Shown here one piece after another: positions 1 through 9,767 of a stretch of 64,000 bases of DNA. Both the position numbers and the translations under genes were made by a program. This stretch comes from Thauera sp. (GTDB lineage: Bacteria; Pseudomonadota; Gammaproteobacteria; Burkholderiales; Rhodocyclaceae), in assembly GCA_017302295.1 (NCBI GenBank), contig JAFLDS010000005.1, positions 41,666 through 105,665 on the forward strand, written 5' to 3'. A model generated the notes under the pieces. The model saw only the letters and a program-made list of their open reading frames with translations, was not told the DNA's origin and ran no database searches. Each line of letters starts with the position of its first letter. The first letter of the stretch is position 1.

Positions 1-3000
1 CGTTTCGTGCGCGTCGCCTGCCCGGTGCTCGGCACCTCGCTTGCGGGTGGCAAGCTCGATCAGTGGTTCTCACTGCTCGTGCTCGCCGCCATCGCCGACG
101 AGATGCGGCGCAGCAACAGCCGCGGCATGATCGCCAGCGGAGTCGCCAGCCTCGCCCGCGCCGGACTGGACACCCTGGCCGAACTCGCCGCCGCGGTGAT
201 CGGCAGCCGCAAGCAGCCCGACCAGCTGCCGGGCCTCGAGGCACAGATGCCGCACTCGCCGCTGGTGCGCATCCTGAATGGCAATCCGGGGCGCGGGGAG
301 CTCTACATCGTCGCGGGAGACGCCGCACCGGCCGAGCAGGACTGGCTCGCCGAACTGCGCTTCGGCCTCATCGACCGCTATTTCGAGCACGACCATGACC
401 TCGTCGTCGACACCCGCGCCATGCTCGAGGGCCCAGCACGGCCGACGCGCAAGCTGCTGTTCCGCAGCAGCCCGCTGGTCAACCACTTCAACTACTTCAG
501 CAACGAGGACAGCGCCTCCGCCATCGCCGATGCGCTCACCGATGCACCGCAGGCCGACAAGCTTTTCCGCAGCTACGACGGCGAATGGCCCCTGCCCGCC
601 GACTCCACCCGCGGCCTTTTCGCGCCGCGCGCGGTCGCCGACCCTCCGCTGCAGGGCGCGCTCGGCATCGTCGTGCTGGTACCGGGCTTGTGCGGCTCCG
701 AGCTCAAGGTTGCGGGCCGCGAGATATGGGCGAGCGTCCTGGCGCTGGCCAGCGGGGGTTTCCGCAAGGCCCTGGGAATCGACAACACCGCCGTCGAGCC
801 GGGCGAGCCCCTCGCCGGCAGCTACGTGTCGCTGGCCAACGCCCTGCGCCGCAGCGGCTATGTGGTGCGCATGCACGGCTACGACTGGCGCAAGTCGATC
901 TTCGACTCGATCGAAGGCCTGGCCACAACCCTCGATTCGGCACTGAAGGATGCCGTCCCCGGCAAGCTGCCGGTGCACGCCGTCGTGCACTCGATGGGAG
1001 GCGTACTGATCCGCGCCACCTTCAAGCAGGAGGCGGCCCTTTGGAAGCGCTGGCTCGAACACCCACAGGCGCGCGTGATCATGCTCGGCACCCCCAACCG
1101 GGGCTCGCATGCGGTCACCCTGCTGCTGACCCGCCGCGACGCCTTCTTCGGCAAGCTCGCGCTGCTCGACCTGCACAACTCCGAGACAGAGCTCTTGAAG
1201 ACGGCGCAGCGCTTCCCCGGCGTGCTCGAGCTGCTGCCTAGCCCAGACAACAAGGGCGAGAACGGCGCCGAGATTCGCGTGGCCGAGACATGGCAAGGCT
1301 ACGCGGACGCCGACGGTAGCCGCTGGTCCGCGCCGCCGGAAGTCGAACTGGCGAAGTCGGGCGAAGTCTGGCGCAAGCTGCTCACCGACGACCCGCTGCT
1401 CGGACACGAGCGGCTCATCTACATCGCCGGCACCGCAAAGGAAACGCCGCTGCGAGTCGAGACCGAAGCTGGCCGCTTCAGCTTGCGCAAGACACCCGAG
1501 GGCGACGGCCGCGTCACTTGGGCGAGCGGCATTCCAGGAGCCTGCCGCGAAGGCCGCAGGCTGTATTACATGAATGCGGCGCACGGCGACATGCCAGCCC
1601 ACGAGCTCGCCCACCCGGCCCTGATCGAACTGCTGCTCAAGGGCTCGACCGATCACCCGGGGCTGTCGCGCAAGCCGGTACCGGTCCAGGCGCGCGGCGC
1701 CGTCGCCGAGCAGGGTGAGTACGCGCCGCTCGACATGGCCGACGCCGGCCACTACCCGACCCGCTCCGACCTGCTCGCCGCCGCGACCGGCGCCACGCTG
1801 CAGCAGCCCCGGCGCGCCGCCGAGGCGGCGGACCGGGCCCGCGTGGGCGTGATCCACGGCGACCTGATCTTCCTCGACCGTCCGGTGATGGTCGGGCACA
1901 CCCAGGGCGTCAACAGTCTCGCCCAGGCGGAGTACGTCCTGAACCGTGCGCTCAACGGCCGCATGCAGCGCCGCCTCGACGCCGGCATCTATGCCGGCGC
2001 GCTCGGCACCTACGCGCTGTTCCCGCCGCAACCGGGCGAGGAATTCGCGGTCGGCGCCATCGTCATCGGCATCGGTCGCATCGGCGAGTTGTCCCCCGGC
2101 AGCCTGGCCGACGGTGTGACGCGCGCCCTCGTCGCCTACGCCATCTCGCAGGCCGAGGAGCGCGAGCGCACACGCGCCGCAGAGGGCGCCGACGACGGCG
2201 AACCGCTCGCGCTTCCGGTTTGCGCGCTGCTGATCGGCGCGTCGGTGGGCGAGATGAGCCTGCGCGATTCAGTCGCCGCCATCCTGCGCGGCCATCTTGG
2301 CGCACGCGCCCGGCTGATCGAGGCCGGCCTCGACACCCGTGTCCGGCTCGGCGAACTCGATTTCGTCGAACTGCTCGAGGACAGGGCGATCCAGGCGCTG
2401 AAGGCCGCGCGCGACGCGGTGACCCTGGATGGCGAACTGCGCGGCCGCTTCAATGTCGACGACGCCCTGTCCACGCGCGACGGCGGTCGGCGACGTGCCT
2501 ACGCCGAACTCGAGGACGATGCCTGGACCCGCATCGCAATCAACGCCGTGCCAATCGCCGACGGCAGCGGCACTCAGCTCCTGTTCGACACCTTCAGCCC
2601 CCTCGCCCGCACCGAGCGCCTTTACAACGGCATTGCGCTCGACAGCATCGAGCAGTTCACCCGCCGGCTGATCGACACCGAGAACGACGACGAGGAAGTC
2701 GGCCGCACGCTGTTCGAACTGCTGCTGCCGCGCTGGCTGAAGGACCAGGCACCCGACCGCAGGCGCGCGCAGCTGGTGCTGGACAAGGCGGCCGCGGGCA
2801 TCCCGTGGGAACTGCTGCGCGATCGGCAGGGCGATCGCCACGACCGGGCCGACGCGCCGCTGTCGGTACGCAGCGGGCTCGTGCGCCAGCTTGTCACCGG
2901 CCGCTTCCGCCAGCAGGTGCGGCGGGCGGACGGCTACCATGCCCTGGTCATCGGCGACCCCGACCTCGGCGAGATGCACCGCTACTATCCCTCGCTCGGC

Positions 3001-4662
3001 GGCGCGCAGACCGAGGCAAGCTGCGTGGCCGAAACCCTTGCCAAAGGCGGTTACGATGACCCGTCCCTGCTGATCCGCAGCAATGCGGAACAGATCCAGA
3101 TCGCCCTCTACAAGCAGGACTGGCGGGTGCTGCATCTTTCGGGTCACGGCGTTTACGAGGAAACCCTGCCGAGCGGAAAGGCCAAAGCCACCGGGATGCT
3201 GATTGGCGACAACAGCCTGCTGACGACGGCGCACATCGAGCAGATGCGAGCAGTGCCGGACTTCGTGTTCATCAATTGCTGTTCGCTCGGGCGGATCGAG
3301 GACGAAGGTCAGGCGCCGGCGGGCAGCCGGCCGGGAAATCCGATGCTGGCCGCCAACCTCGCGACGCAACTGATCGAGATGGGCGTGCGCGGCGTCATCG
3401 CCGCCGGCTGGCGGGTGCTGGACGATGCCGCCGAGCTGTTCGCGAAGAGCTTCTACGAGACCTTCCTCGACGGCCTGAGCTTCGGCGAGGCAGTGCTCAA
3501 CGCACGAAAAGCCGTTTACGAACGCTTCCCGCGCAGCAACACCTGGGGCGCCTACCAGTGTTACGGCGACCCCGGCCTGGTGCTCAGCCGCCCGGGGCGC
3601 GCCGCCACGCAGGCGGCCCCGAAGCAATACGACTTCATCTCGCCGCGCGAGGTGCTCGCCGAACTCGAGTCGCTCACCCAGCAAAGCCGCTACCGCGGAG
3701 CTGATTCGCCGGCCGAGCGCAAGCGCCGGGAGGAACCGCTCGACACGCTGGCCCGCCTGTGCGCGGGCCACGGCTGGCTGGCGCGTGGCGACATCCAGGA
3801 AGCGTTCGGCCGTTACTGGGGCGAATTCGGCAACCTCGACCGCGCCATCGATTGCTATCGCGCCGCGCAATCCGCACAGGACGGCAACGCCACGCTGAAA
3901 GGCGCCGAGCAACTGGTCAACATGCTCGCGCGCAAGGCGGATGCACTCCTGCGCACGCGCGTCGCCAGGACGGCTGACGCGACGGACGTCAAGGCGAATC
4001 GGACGCGCGCAGGCGAATTGCTGGACGAAGCCGAGGCGCTCATCCAGAAACTGCTCGCCATCGGCCCTACGGCCGAGCGCTACAGCCTGCTGGGCAGCGC
4101 GCTCAAGCGCCGCCTGCCGCTGATCGACGACGGCGCGCTGGACGCGGCGCTGCAAAAGGTTGCAGAGGCCTATCAGAACGCCGAGGCACTCGTCGGTGCA
4201 GGCCCCCAGCGGCTCTACTACCCGGCGCTCAACGTGCTGCACGTCACCCTGCTGCGCGAACTGCTCGGCACCCTGACGGATGCGGACCGCAAGGCGGCGC
4301 GCGACCGCATCGCGGCGGTACGCGACGAAGTCACCGGCGCCGGTTTCAAGCCCGTCTGCCTGTGGGACAGGATCGCACCCGTCGACCTCGATCTGATCGA
4401 GATCCTGCTGCACGCGGCCTGGAATGGCAGCCGCTCGGCGGCGACGAAGGCGGATTTCGACCGGGTTCAGGAAAGCTACCTGAAGGGGCTCGACCGCAGT
4501 TCGCGGCGCGAGCGCAGTTCGGTGCAGAGCGCGCAGCAGACGCTGCTCGAGTTCCTTGGCCGCCTGCCGACCCGGCAAAAAGGAGGGGAAGACAAACGTG
4601 TCGCTGAACTGAAGACACGCCTCAAGCAACTGTGCGACGCCCTGCGCGGTCAGCCGGAATGA
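1..4662 (+). CDS. alpha/beta-hydrolase (LCAT/PGAP1-like) and CHAT-domain fusion protein, 5' partial
   Basis: The frame is open from the window edge; a GTG at 7 is available, but the first residues read like the middle of a protein, so the true start probably lies upstream. Counting from that GTG, residues about 220-420 look like a lipase/esterase: a VLVPGLCGSEL oxyanion-type segment at 223-233 and a VVHSMGG nucleophile elbow with Ser329. Residues about 960-1220 form a CHAT caspase-like domain with LHLSGHG (His1047) and FINCCSLG (catalytic Cys probably 1092), ending in the usual W-G-A-Y-x-x-Y-G-D motif. The remaining ~330 residues are helical and resemble tetratricopeptide-type repeats. CHAT proteases often act in stress, cell-death or defence pathways, but the substrate here is unknown. 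The family calls are confident; the role is inference. Confidence 0.85.
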   Translation, partial: RFVRVACPVLGTSLAGGKLDQWFSLLVLAAIADEMRRSNSRGMIASGVASLARAGLDTLAELAAAVIGSRKQPDQLPGLEAQMPHSPLVRILNGNPGRGELYIVAGDAAPAEQDWLAELRFGLIDRYFEHDHDLVVDTRAMLEGPARPTRKLLFRSSPLVNHFNYFSNEDSASAIADALTDAPQADKLFRSYDGEWPLPADSTRGLFAPRAVADPPLQGALGIVVLVPGLCGSELKVAGREIWASVLALASGGFRKALGIDNTAVEPGEPLAGSYVSLANALRRSGYVVRMHGYDWRKSIFDSIEGLATTLDSALKDAVPGKLPVHAVVHSMGGVLIRATFKQEAALWKRWLEHPQARVIMLGTPNRGSHAVTLLLTRRDAFFGKLALLDLHNSETELLKTAQRFPGVLELLPSPDNKGENGAEIRVAETWQGYADADGSRWSAPPEVELAKSGEVWRKLLTDDPLLGHERLIYIAGTAKETPLRVETEAGRFSLRKTPEGDGRVTWASGIPGACREGRRLYYMNAAHGDMPAHELAHPALIELLLKGSTDHPGLSRKPVPVQARGAVAEQGEYAPLDMADAGHYPTRSDLLAAATGATLQQPRRAAEAADRARVGVIHGDLIFLDRPVMVGHTQGVNSLAQAEYVLNRALNGRMQRRLDAGIYAGALGTYALFPPQPGEEFAVGAIVIGIGRIGELSPGSLADGVTRALVAYAISQAEERERTRAAEGADDGEPLALPVCALLIGASVGEMSLRDSVAAILRGHLGARARLIEAGLDTRVRLGELDFVELLEDRAIQALKAARDAVTLDGELRGRFNVDDALSTRDGGRRRAYAELEDDAWTRIAINAVPIADGSGTQLLFDTFSPLARTERLYNGIALDSIEQFTRRLIDTENDDEEVGRTLFELLLPRWLKDQAPDRRRAQLVLDKAAAGIPWELLRDRQGDRHDRADAPLSVRSGLVRQLVTGRFRQQVRRADGYHALVIGDPDLGEMHRYYPSLGGAQTEASCVAETLAKGGYDDPSLLIRSNAEQIQIALYKQDWRVLHLSGHGVYEETLPSGKAKATGMLIGDNSLLTTAHIEQMRAVPDFVFINCCSLGRIEDEGQAPAGSRPGNPMLAANLATQLIEMGVRGVIAAGWRVLDDAAELFAKSFYETFLDGLSFGEAVLNARKAVYERFPRSNTWGAYQCYGDPGLVLSRPGRAATQAAPKQYDFISPREVLAELESLTQQSRYRGADSPAERKRREEPLDTLARLCAGHGWLARGDIQEAFGRYWGEFGNLDRAIDCYRAAQSAQDGNATLKGAEQLVNMLARKADALLRTRVARTADATDVKANRTRAGELLDEAEALIQKLLAIGPTAERYSLLGSALKRRLPLIDDGALDAALQKVAEAYQNAEALVGAGPQRLYYPALNVLHVTLLRELLGTLTDADRKAARDRIAAVRDEVTGAGFKPVCLWDRIAPVDLDLIEILLHAAWNGSRSAATKADFDRVQESYLKGLDRSSRRERSSVQSAQQTLLEFLGRLPTRQKGGEDKRVAELKTRLKQLCDALRGQPE

Positions 4663-4745
4663 GGGCTGCGCACCCGCCGCGTTCTGGCGACGCGGCGGGC
4701 GCACGACCCGTGCGGGTCAGGCACGCTCGCGTCGAGCGGAGGTGA

Positions 4746-5279
4746 TCACTCGCCGCGTGCGTCGGGGTCGGACGGCGAGGACGAGGGTCGCGCGGCGGCA
4801 GCCTGGCGCAAGGACGCGGCGCGGCGCAGGAAAGTAGGCACCGGCTTGCCGCCCGCCCGTGTAGCCAAGCGGTTCAGATCCTCGACCGCCAGACGCAGCA
4901 TGGCGACCGGAATGGGGGCGACGGAACGGTAACGCGCGCCGCCTTCCTCATCCACCAGTTCATCGGGCACGCCGACAGCGATGGACAGGTCGCCGAACAT
5001 GGCGCACTGCTCGAGCAGGCCATCTCCGTCCACGACCCGCAGCATCATCCGGCGCGGCAACGAGGTCGATTCCTCGCTGCCCTGCCGCAGCACCGCCCAG
5101 CCCGGCGGCAACTGCACCCAAACATGAGACGCGCCCTGCGCCAGCAGCCGGTCGAGCACCATCGCGGGGGTCCAGCCCTCGCCCATCTGCGCCGACATCC
5201 AGCCTGTGCTGGCCGCCAGCGTCATCACATCCGCCACCTGCATCATCCATTCCCTCACATTCGTTTCATTCAGGCTCAT
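4746..5279 (-). CDS. hypothetical protein, about 170 aa
   Basis: I do not recognise this protein. The reading frame can start at ATG 5279 (MSLNETN) or at ATG 5246 (MMQVADV); a TTG at 5354 also lies in frame. The 5246 start has the better ribosome site (GAGGGA four bases upstream), so the protein may be shorter than given. It has no signal peptide or clear membrane helix. The C-terminal 30 residues are Ala/Ser/Arg-rich and probably disordered. It lies convergent to the CHAT gene and divergent from the CYTH gene. The coding call rests on codon-like composition and the lack of any better frame. Confidence 0.55.
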   Translation of the reverse strand: MSLNETNVREWMMQVADVMTLAASTGWMSAQMGEGWTPAMVLDRLLAQGASHVWVQLPPGWAVLRQGSEESTSLPRRMMLRVVDGDGLLEQCAMFGDLSIAVGVPDELVDEEGGARYRSVAPIPVAMLRLAVEDLNRLATRAGGKPVPTFLRRAASLRQAAAARPSSSPSDPDARGE

Positions 5280-5454
5280 CCGGTTGCTGACGAAGGCGAC
5301 GAGCGCACGCCCCGCAACCGCATCTGCCCGAAGCTTAGCCGACGGGAACGGCAAACGACATGGATCCTTTGCCGACTGCCACCACGCTGCGACGCAACAA
5401 CACGCTGAAAATACTTTGCTACAATTCGATTTCCGCGTGTCCGGGCAGACTCAC

Positions 5455-5994
5455 ATGGCGACAGAAATCGAACGCAAGTTCCTCGTCCGCGAAACGGCCT
5501 TCCTCGACGGGCGCAAGGGCGAACGCATCGTGCAGGGCTATGTCGCCAAGGAGCCGGGTGCCATGTCGACGCGCGTCCGCATCCGCGGCGAGCGCGCCTA
5601 TCTCACACTGAAGGGTCCGCGCGAAGGGATTTCGCGCGACGAGTTCGAATACGCCATCCCGGTCGCCGATGCGCTGCAGTTGCTCGAGCAGTATTGCGGC
5701 AACCGCATCATCCAGAAGACACGCTACGTGGTGGATTTCGCTGCGCAGGCCTTCGAGGTCGACGTGTTCGAAGGCCGCCACGCCGGCCTGGTCATCGCCG
5801 AGATCGAGCTGAAGAGCGAACACACGCCCATCCTCCTGCCGCACTGGATCGGCGATGAAGTCACCCACGACCGCCGCTACGGCAACTACATCCTCGCGCA
5901 GTTCGAAGGACCCCTTCGCCCGCCCGAAGCGACCTGGTTCGCGTCACCGCCCAGCGGCCACGCCACGAGCGCTGCGCTCGGCGTCGCGCACTGA
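5455..5994 (+). CDS. CYTH-domain triphosphate tunnel metalloenzyme
   Basis: This is a protein of 179 aa. It opens with the diagnostic EIERKFLV motif (residues 4-11) and continues with the alternating charged strands of a CYTH tunnel (RVRIRG, YLTLKG, RDEFEY, KTRYVV, VDVFEG, AEIELKSE). This is the arrangement seen in inorganic triphosphatases and thiamine-triphosphatase-like CYTH proteins. Such enzymes hydrolyse short-chain polyphosphates or nucleoside triphosphates using metal ions held by acidic residues in the tunnel. It lacks the C-terminal CHAD domain found in YgiF-type proteins. The start ATG at 5455 gives the canonical N-terminus. The exact substrate cannot be read from the sequence. Confidence 0.85.
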   Translation: MATEIERKFLVRETAFLDGRKGERIVQGYVAKEPGAMSTRVRIRGERAYLTLKGPREGISRDEFEYAIPVADALQLLEQYCGNRIIQKTRYVVDFAAQAFEVDVFEGRHAGLVIAEIELKSEHTPILLPHWIGDEVTHDRRYGNYILAQFEGPLRPPEATWFASPPSGHATSAALGVAH

Positions 5995-6018
5995 GCGCTC
6001 GCCTGCCAGGGCCGGCGT

Positions 6019-6531
6019 TCAACCGTGGGCTGAATGCGGCGCCGCGACTTGCTTCACTGGCGCGCTCAGAACGTCGGCTTCGTCGCCCAGACGCTTGGCG
6101 ACCAGCACGGCCGCATCGGCCAGGTTCTCGGTGGTGCTTTCGGCCGCATCGAGCGCCAGATCGAGCGCCGAGACGAAGATATCCATCTCCCTGGGCGCCC
6201 AGTGATGCGCCTCCTGCAAGCTGGCATGCACGCAGCGGTGTGACAGTGCCCACTGCGACTCTGCGACCTTCACCAAGTCGATCAGATAGCCGGAGACCAG
6301 ATGCATCGAGTCGTTGTAGAGCTCGCGCGCACCGTCGACGCGACTGCTCGCTGCATCGATCGCCCCCGCCGGGGAGAATGCGCTCGCCACCGAATGGCCG
6401 GCGCCCCCCTGCACGGCACGCAGGGACATGCCATGAACCTGCTGCATCACCCCGAGGGTAAGCATGCCCAGGCTCCTGAGATTGGTGAGCGTTCCGCTCT
6501 GGTATCGGGAAATGATCTTGGGTGACAACAT
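6019..6531 (-). CDS. phasin-like protein (polyhydroxyalkanoate granule associated)
   Basis: This is a 170 aa, helix-rich, amphipathic protein with no membrane segment. Its heptad-like pattern and composition (rich in Ala, Ser, Leu and Val; ends in a flexible tail) resemble PhaP/phasin proteins, which coat polyhydroxyalkanoate granules. ATG at 6531 is chosen because GGAGG lies seven bases upstream; an in-frame GTG at 6546 sits upstream of that ribosome site. The gene is monocistronic and divergent from the LonB-type protease gene. The family assignment rests on overall character, not on a fixed motif, and is therefore moderate. Confidence 0.55.
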   Translation of the reverse strand: MLSPKIISRYQSGTLTNLRSLGMLTLGVMQQVHGMSLRAVQGGAGHSVASAFSPAGAIDAASSRVDGARELYNDSMHLVSGYLIDLVKVAESQWALSHRCVHASLQEAHHWAPREMDIFVSALDLALDAAESTTENLADAAVLVAKRLGDEADVLSAPVKQVAAPHSAHG

Positions 6532-6810
6532 GATGTCCTCCTGCACTTAACTGCGGGGGGTTCGGCACAAGCGATGCAATGCCATCGCGCGCCAAGCCCT
6601 TGCGGTCTCGAAACATATTCTCTGCGCATCGCGCCAGGATTCGCGGCAATACTGCACACCGGGCTGAAACATCGGCGACGTTGCGCTCCCGCGGCCTCCG
6701 GCAGACGTTGGCGACTGCGGGACGGATCTGCCTCATGGTGCTCCTTTCCCTTTGGACGCGACAGCCATGCGCGATTATGCTTTGCAGAAAAACCACACGA
6801 GACGAGCCCG

Positions 6811-9246
6811 ATGCCCCCATCCGCAGCGCTCCTGCCGCAGGCGCTCTACACCACCTGCGACGCAGCCAGCCTTGAGTTCCACACCACTGCGGAGCTACCC
6901 GACGTCGATGCCGCCCTGGTGCACCCGCGGGCCATCGAAGCGCTCCACCTCGGGCTCGACATCCGCCACGCGGGCTACAACCTCTTCCTGCTCGGCGACA
7001 GCGGCAGCGGCCGCCACGCCATCGTCGAGCAGCTGCTCGATACCGAGCGGCACAGCGGCGAGCCACCTGCCGACTGGTGCTACGTCTACAACTTCGCCGA
7101 TGCCGCGCGCCCCGACCTGCTGCGCCTGCCTTGCGGCCGCGGCGCGCGCCTGCGCGACGACATGCAGCACTTCATCAGCGAGCTGCTGCCCGCGATCGCC
7201 GCGGTGTTCCAGAGTGACGAGTACCGCAGCCGTATCGACGCCATGCAGGAAGAGGAGAAGCGGCGCGAGGAGGCCGCCCTCGGCGCCCTCGGCCACGACT
7301 CGGCCCAGCTCGGCGTTGCCCTGCTGCGCACGCCGCACGGCTTCGCCTTCGTGCCGATGAAGGGCGAGGACGCGACGCTGTCGCAGGAGGAGTTCGAACA
7401 GCTTCCAGAGGAGCGGCAACGCGAACTCGCCGGCCACATCAAGAACATGCATGAGCGCATGCACAAGCTGATGAACGAGTTCCCGCGCTGGCGCCGCGAG
7501 ATGCAGAACCGCATCAAGGCCGCCGGCAGCGAGGCGCTGCGAGTGACCGTGACCCACCTGGTGGACGACCTGCGGCCGCCCTATGCCGACCTGCCCGAAG
7601 TGGGCGCCTACCTCGACGCGGTGCTGCAGGACATCATCGAAACAGGCGAGTCGCTGCGCGAGAGCTCGCAGAGCGAAGGCGACACCGAGACCACCACCTA
7701 CTCCGGCACGCTCTCCGTCCAGCGCTATCTGGTGAATCTGCTCGTCGAGAATCCGGCCGGGGAAGGCCGTCCGGTCGTCTACGAAGACCACCCCACGCTG
7801 CAGAACCTCGTCGGCCGCATCGAGCACGTGGTGCACATGGGCACGCTGATGAGCAACTTCACGCTGATCCGTGCCGGCGCGCTTCAGCGGGCCAACGGCG
7901 GTTTCCTGGTGCTCGACGCCACCAAAGTGCTGGCGCAGCCCTACGCCTGGGAAGGGCTCAAGCGCTGCCTGAAGGCGGGAAGGATCCGCATCGAGTCGCT
8001 GTCCGACCTGATCGGCCTCAGCAGCACCGTCCAGCTCGAACCCGAGCCGATGCCGCTCGATCTCAAGGTGGTGCTGATCGGCGAACGCCTGATCTATTAC
8101 CTGCTGTGCCAGTACGATCCCGAGTTCCCCGCGCTGTTCAAGATCAACGCCGACATGGAAAGCGAGATCGAGCGCAGCGTCGGCAACATCACAGCTTACG
8201 CCCGCCTGATCGCCACGCTGGCACGGCGCAACGGCCTCCGGCCGCTGACGGCCGATGCCGTAGCACGCATCGTGGAACACGCCTCCCGGCTTGCGAGCGA
8301 CGCCCAGCGTCTGACCACGCAGACCCAGGCGCTCGACGACCTGCTGCGCGAAGCCGACCATTTCGCCGGCTTGGCCGAGGCCACCGCGCGCGAACATGTC
8401 GAGGCTGCGCTCGACGCCCACCGGCGCCGCAACGAACGCATCCGCGAACGCCATCTCGAAGGCATCGTGCGCGGGCAGTTGCTGGTCGACACCGCCGGCG
8501 AGCACGTGGGCCAGATCAACGGCCTCGCCGTCGTGTCGCTCGGCGAAAGCAGCTTTGCCCACCCGGTACGCATCACCGCCACCGCGCGGGTGGGCGACGG
8601 CGAGGTGATCGACATCGAGCGCGAGGCCAAGCTCGGCGGTCCGATCCACTCCAAGGGCGTGCTGATCCTGTCATCCTTCATGGCCTCGCGCTACGGCCTG
8701 ACGATGCCGCTGTCGCTGAAGGCCAGCCTGGTGTTCGAACAGTCCTACGGTGGCGTCGAAGGCGACAGTGCCTCCCTGGCCGAACTCGCCGCGCTGCTGT
8801 CAGCGCTGTCGGGCGTGCCGATCCGGCAGTCGCTCGCGGTGACCGGCTCGGTGAACCAGTTCGGCGTGGTGCAGCCGGTGGGCGGCATCAATGAGAAGAT
8901 CGAGGGCTTCTTCGACCTCTGCGCCGCGCGCGGCCTCACCGGCGACCAGGGCGTGCTGATCCCGCAAGCCAATGTCTGCCACCTGATGCTCAAGCGCGAG
9001 GTGGTCGACGCGGTGCGCGCCGGCCGCTTCAAGGTATGGGCCGTCACCTGCGTCGACGAGGCGCTGGAACTCCTCACCGGCCTACCGGCCGGCACCCCCG
9101 ATGAGCAGGGCGCGATGCCCGAAGGTTCGATCAACGCGCGTGTGGCCGGAGGGCTTCGGCGGCTTGCCGACCTGCGCAAGGCGTTCGGCCGCGACGAAAA
9201 GCAGGCCCGGCCGCCGGCCACCGACGCACAGCGCGACGACGGCTGA
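6811..9246 (+). CDS. LonB-type ATP-dependent protease (AAA + Lon S16 domain)
   Basis: This protein has 811 aa. The N-terminus carries an AAA-type P-loop GDSGSGRH (residues about 66-73), with Arg in place of the usual Lys. A long insertion of coiled, charged sequence follows (about 140-250), then an AAA lid. The C-terminal Lon protease domain has the catalytic Ser653 in EGDSAS and Lys696 in GGINEKIEG. The 43-residue spacing equals that of the Ser-Lys dyad of E. coli Lon. The family is the LonB/YcbZ-like Lon group, which is distinct from housekeeping Lon. ATG 6811 is preferred over upstream in-frame codons because homology begins there; its ribosome site is weak. Likely role: protein quality control. 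No partner gene is adjacent. Confidence 0.88.
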   Translation: MPPSAALLPQALYTTCDAASLEFHTTAELPDVDAALVHPRAIEALHLGLDIRHAGYNLFLLGDSGSGRHAIVEQLLDTERHSGEPPADWCYVYNFADAARPDLLRLPCGRGARLRDDMQHFISELLPAIAAVFQSDEYRSRIDAMQEEEKRREEAALGALGHDSAQLGVALLRTPHGFAFVPMKGEDATLSQEEFEQLPEERQRELAGHIKNMHERMHKLMNEFPRWRREMQNRIKAAGSEALRVTVTHLVDDLRPPYADLPEVGAYLDAVLQDIIETGESLRESSQSEGDTETTTYSGTLSVQRYLVNLLVENPAGEGRPVVYEDHPTLQNLVGRIEHVVHMGTLMSNFTLIRAGALQRANGGFLVLDATKVLAQPYAWEGLKRCLKAGRIRIESLSDLIGLSSTVQLEPEPMPLDLKVVLIGERLIYYLLCQYDPEFPALFKINADMESEIERSVGNITAYARLIATLARRNGLRPLTADAVARIVEHASRLASDAQRLTTQTQALDDLLREADHFAGLAEATAREHVEAALDAHRRRNERIRERHLEGIVRGQLLVDTAGEHVGQINGLAVVSLGESSFAHPVRITATARVGDGEVIDIEREAKLGGPIHSKGVLILSSFMASRYGLTMPLSLKASLVFEQSYGGVEGDSASLAELAALLSALSGVPIRQSLAVTGSVNQFGVVQPVGGINEKIEGFFDLCAARGLTGDQGVLIPQANVCHLMLKREVVDAVRAGRFKVWAVTCVDEALELLTGLPAGTPDEQGAMPEGSINARVAGGLRRLADLRKAFGRDEKQARPPATDAQRDDG

Positions 9247-9282
9247 AGGGCGTTGCGCGCAGCGCTTGCCCGCCGCCGCGCC

Positions 9283-9708
9283 TCATTGCGGCAACTGCAC
9301 TCCGCCCTCCGCATCGAGCGGGACAAAAGGATTGAAGCAGACCTCCCACAGGAAGCCGTCAGGGTCGGCGAAGTAGCCGCGGAAGCCGCCCCACGGCGCC
9401 TTTTGCCCAGGCAGAACCAGCCTGCCGCCCGCCGCAACCGCCTCCTGCAGGGTCGACGCCACCTCGCCCTCGGAACCGACGTTGTGCGCCAGCGTGAAGC
9501 CCGGAAACCCCGTGCCGGCTGCCTCCACGCTTGCGTCGTCGGCAAGCGCCTCGCGGCCGAACAGGGCGAAGGCCACGCTGCCAGCCTGGAAGAAAGCCAC
9601 CTCGGCCTGGCTGGACGAGGACTCGCGCCAGCCGAGAGTGCGGTAAAAGCGCCGGCTGCGCGCGAGATCGCGCACACCGAGGGTGATGAAGCTGATCGTC
9701 TGTTTCAT
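9283..9708 (-). CDS. VOC/glyoxalase family protein
   Basis: This is a 141 aa protein with the paired beta-alpha-beta-beta-beta repeat of the vicinal oxygen chelate fold. The N-terminal repeat begins SFITLGVRDLARSRRFYRTLGW, and the second contains WGGFRGYFADPDGFLWEVCFNPF, the common PDGxxWE ending with a metal-binding Glu. Family members include glyoxalases, dioxygenases and antibiotic-binding proteins; the sequence does not show which activity this one has. It follows rtcB on the same strand after a gap of about 60 bases. Confidence 0.85.
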   Translation of the reverse strand: MKQTISFITLGVRDLARSRRFYRTLGWRESSSSQAEVAFFQAGSVAFALFGREALADDASVEAAGTGFPGFTLAHNVGSEGEVASTLQEAVAAGGRLVLPGQKAPWGGFRGYFADPDGFLWEVCFNPFVPLDAEGGVQLPQ

Positions 9709-9767
9709 GGGCTGGATTCCTGCACAGTTATCGCGGTCAAACCCGCTCCTACACGGTATGCCCCCGG

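Noticed and set aside
70-4704. Long antisense open frames opposite the CHAT gene
   Set aside because: They are composition-driven shadows typical of GC-rich DNA, with no domain content and full overlap of a clearly coding frame.
6870-7030. LonB P-loop as a dead ATPase because GDSGSGRH lacks Lys
   Set aside because: As far as I recall, Arg at this position is common in this LonB-like family, so it is not evidence of a pseudogene.
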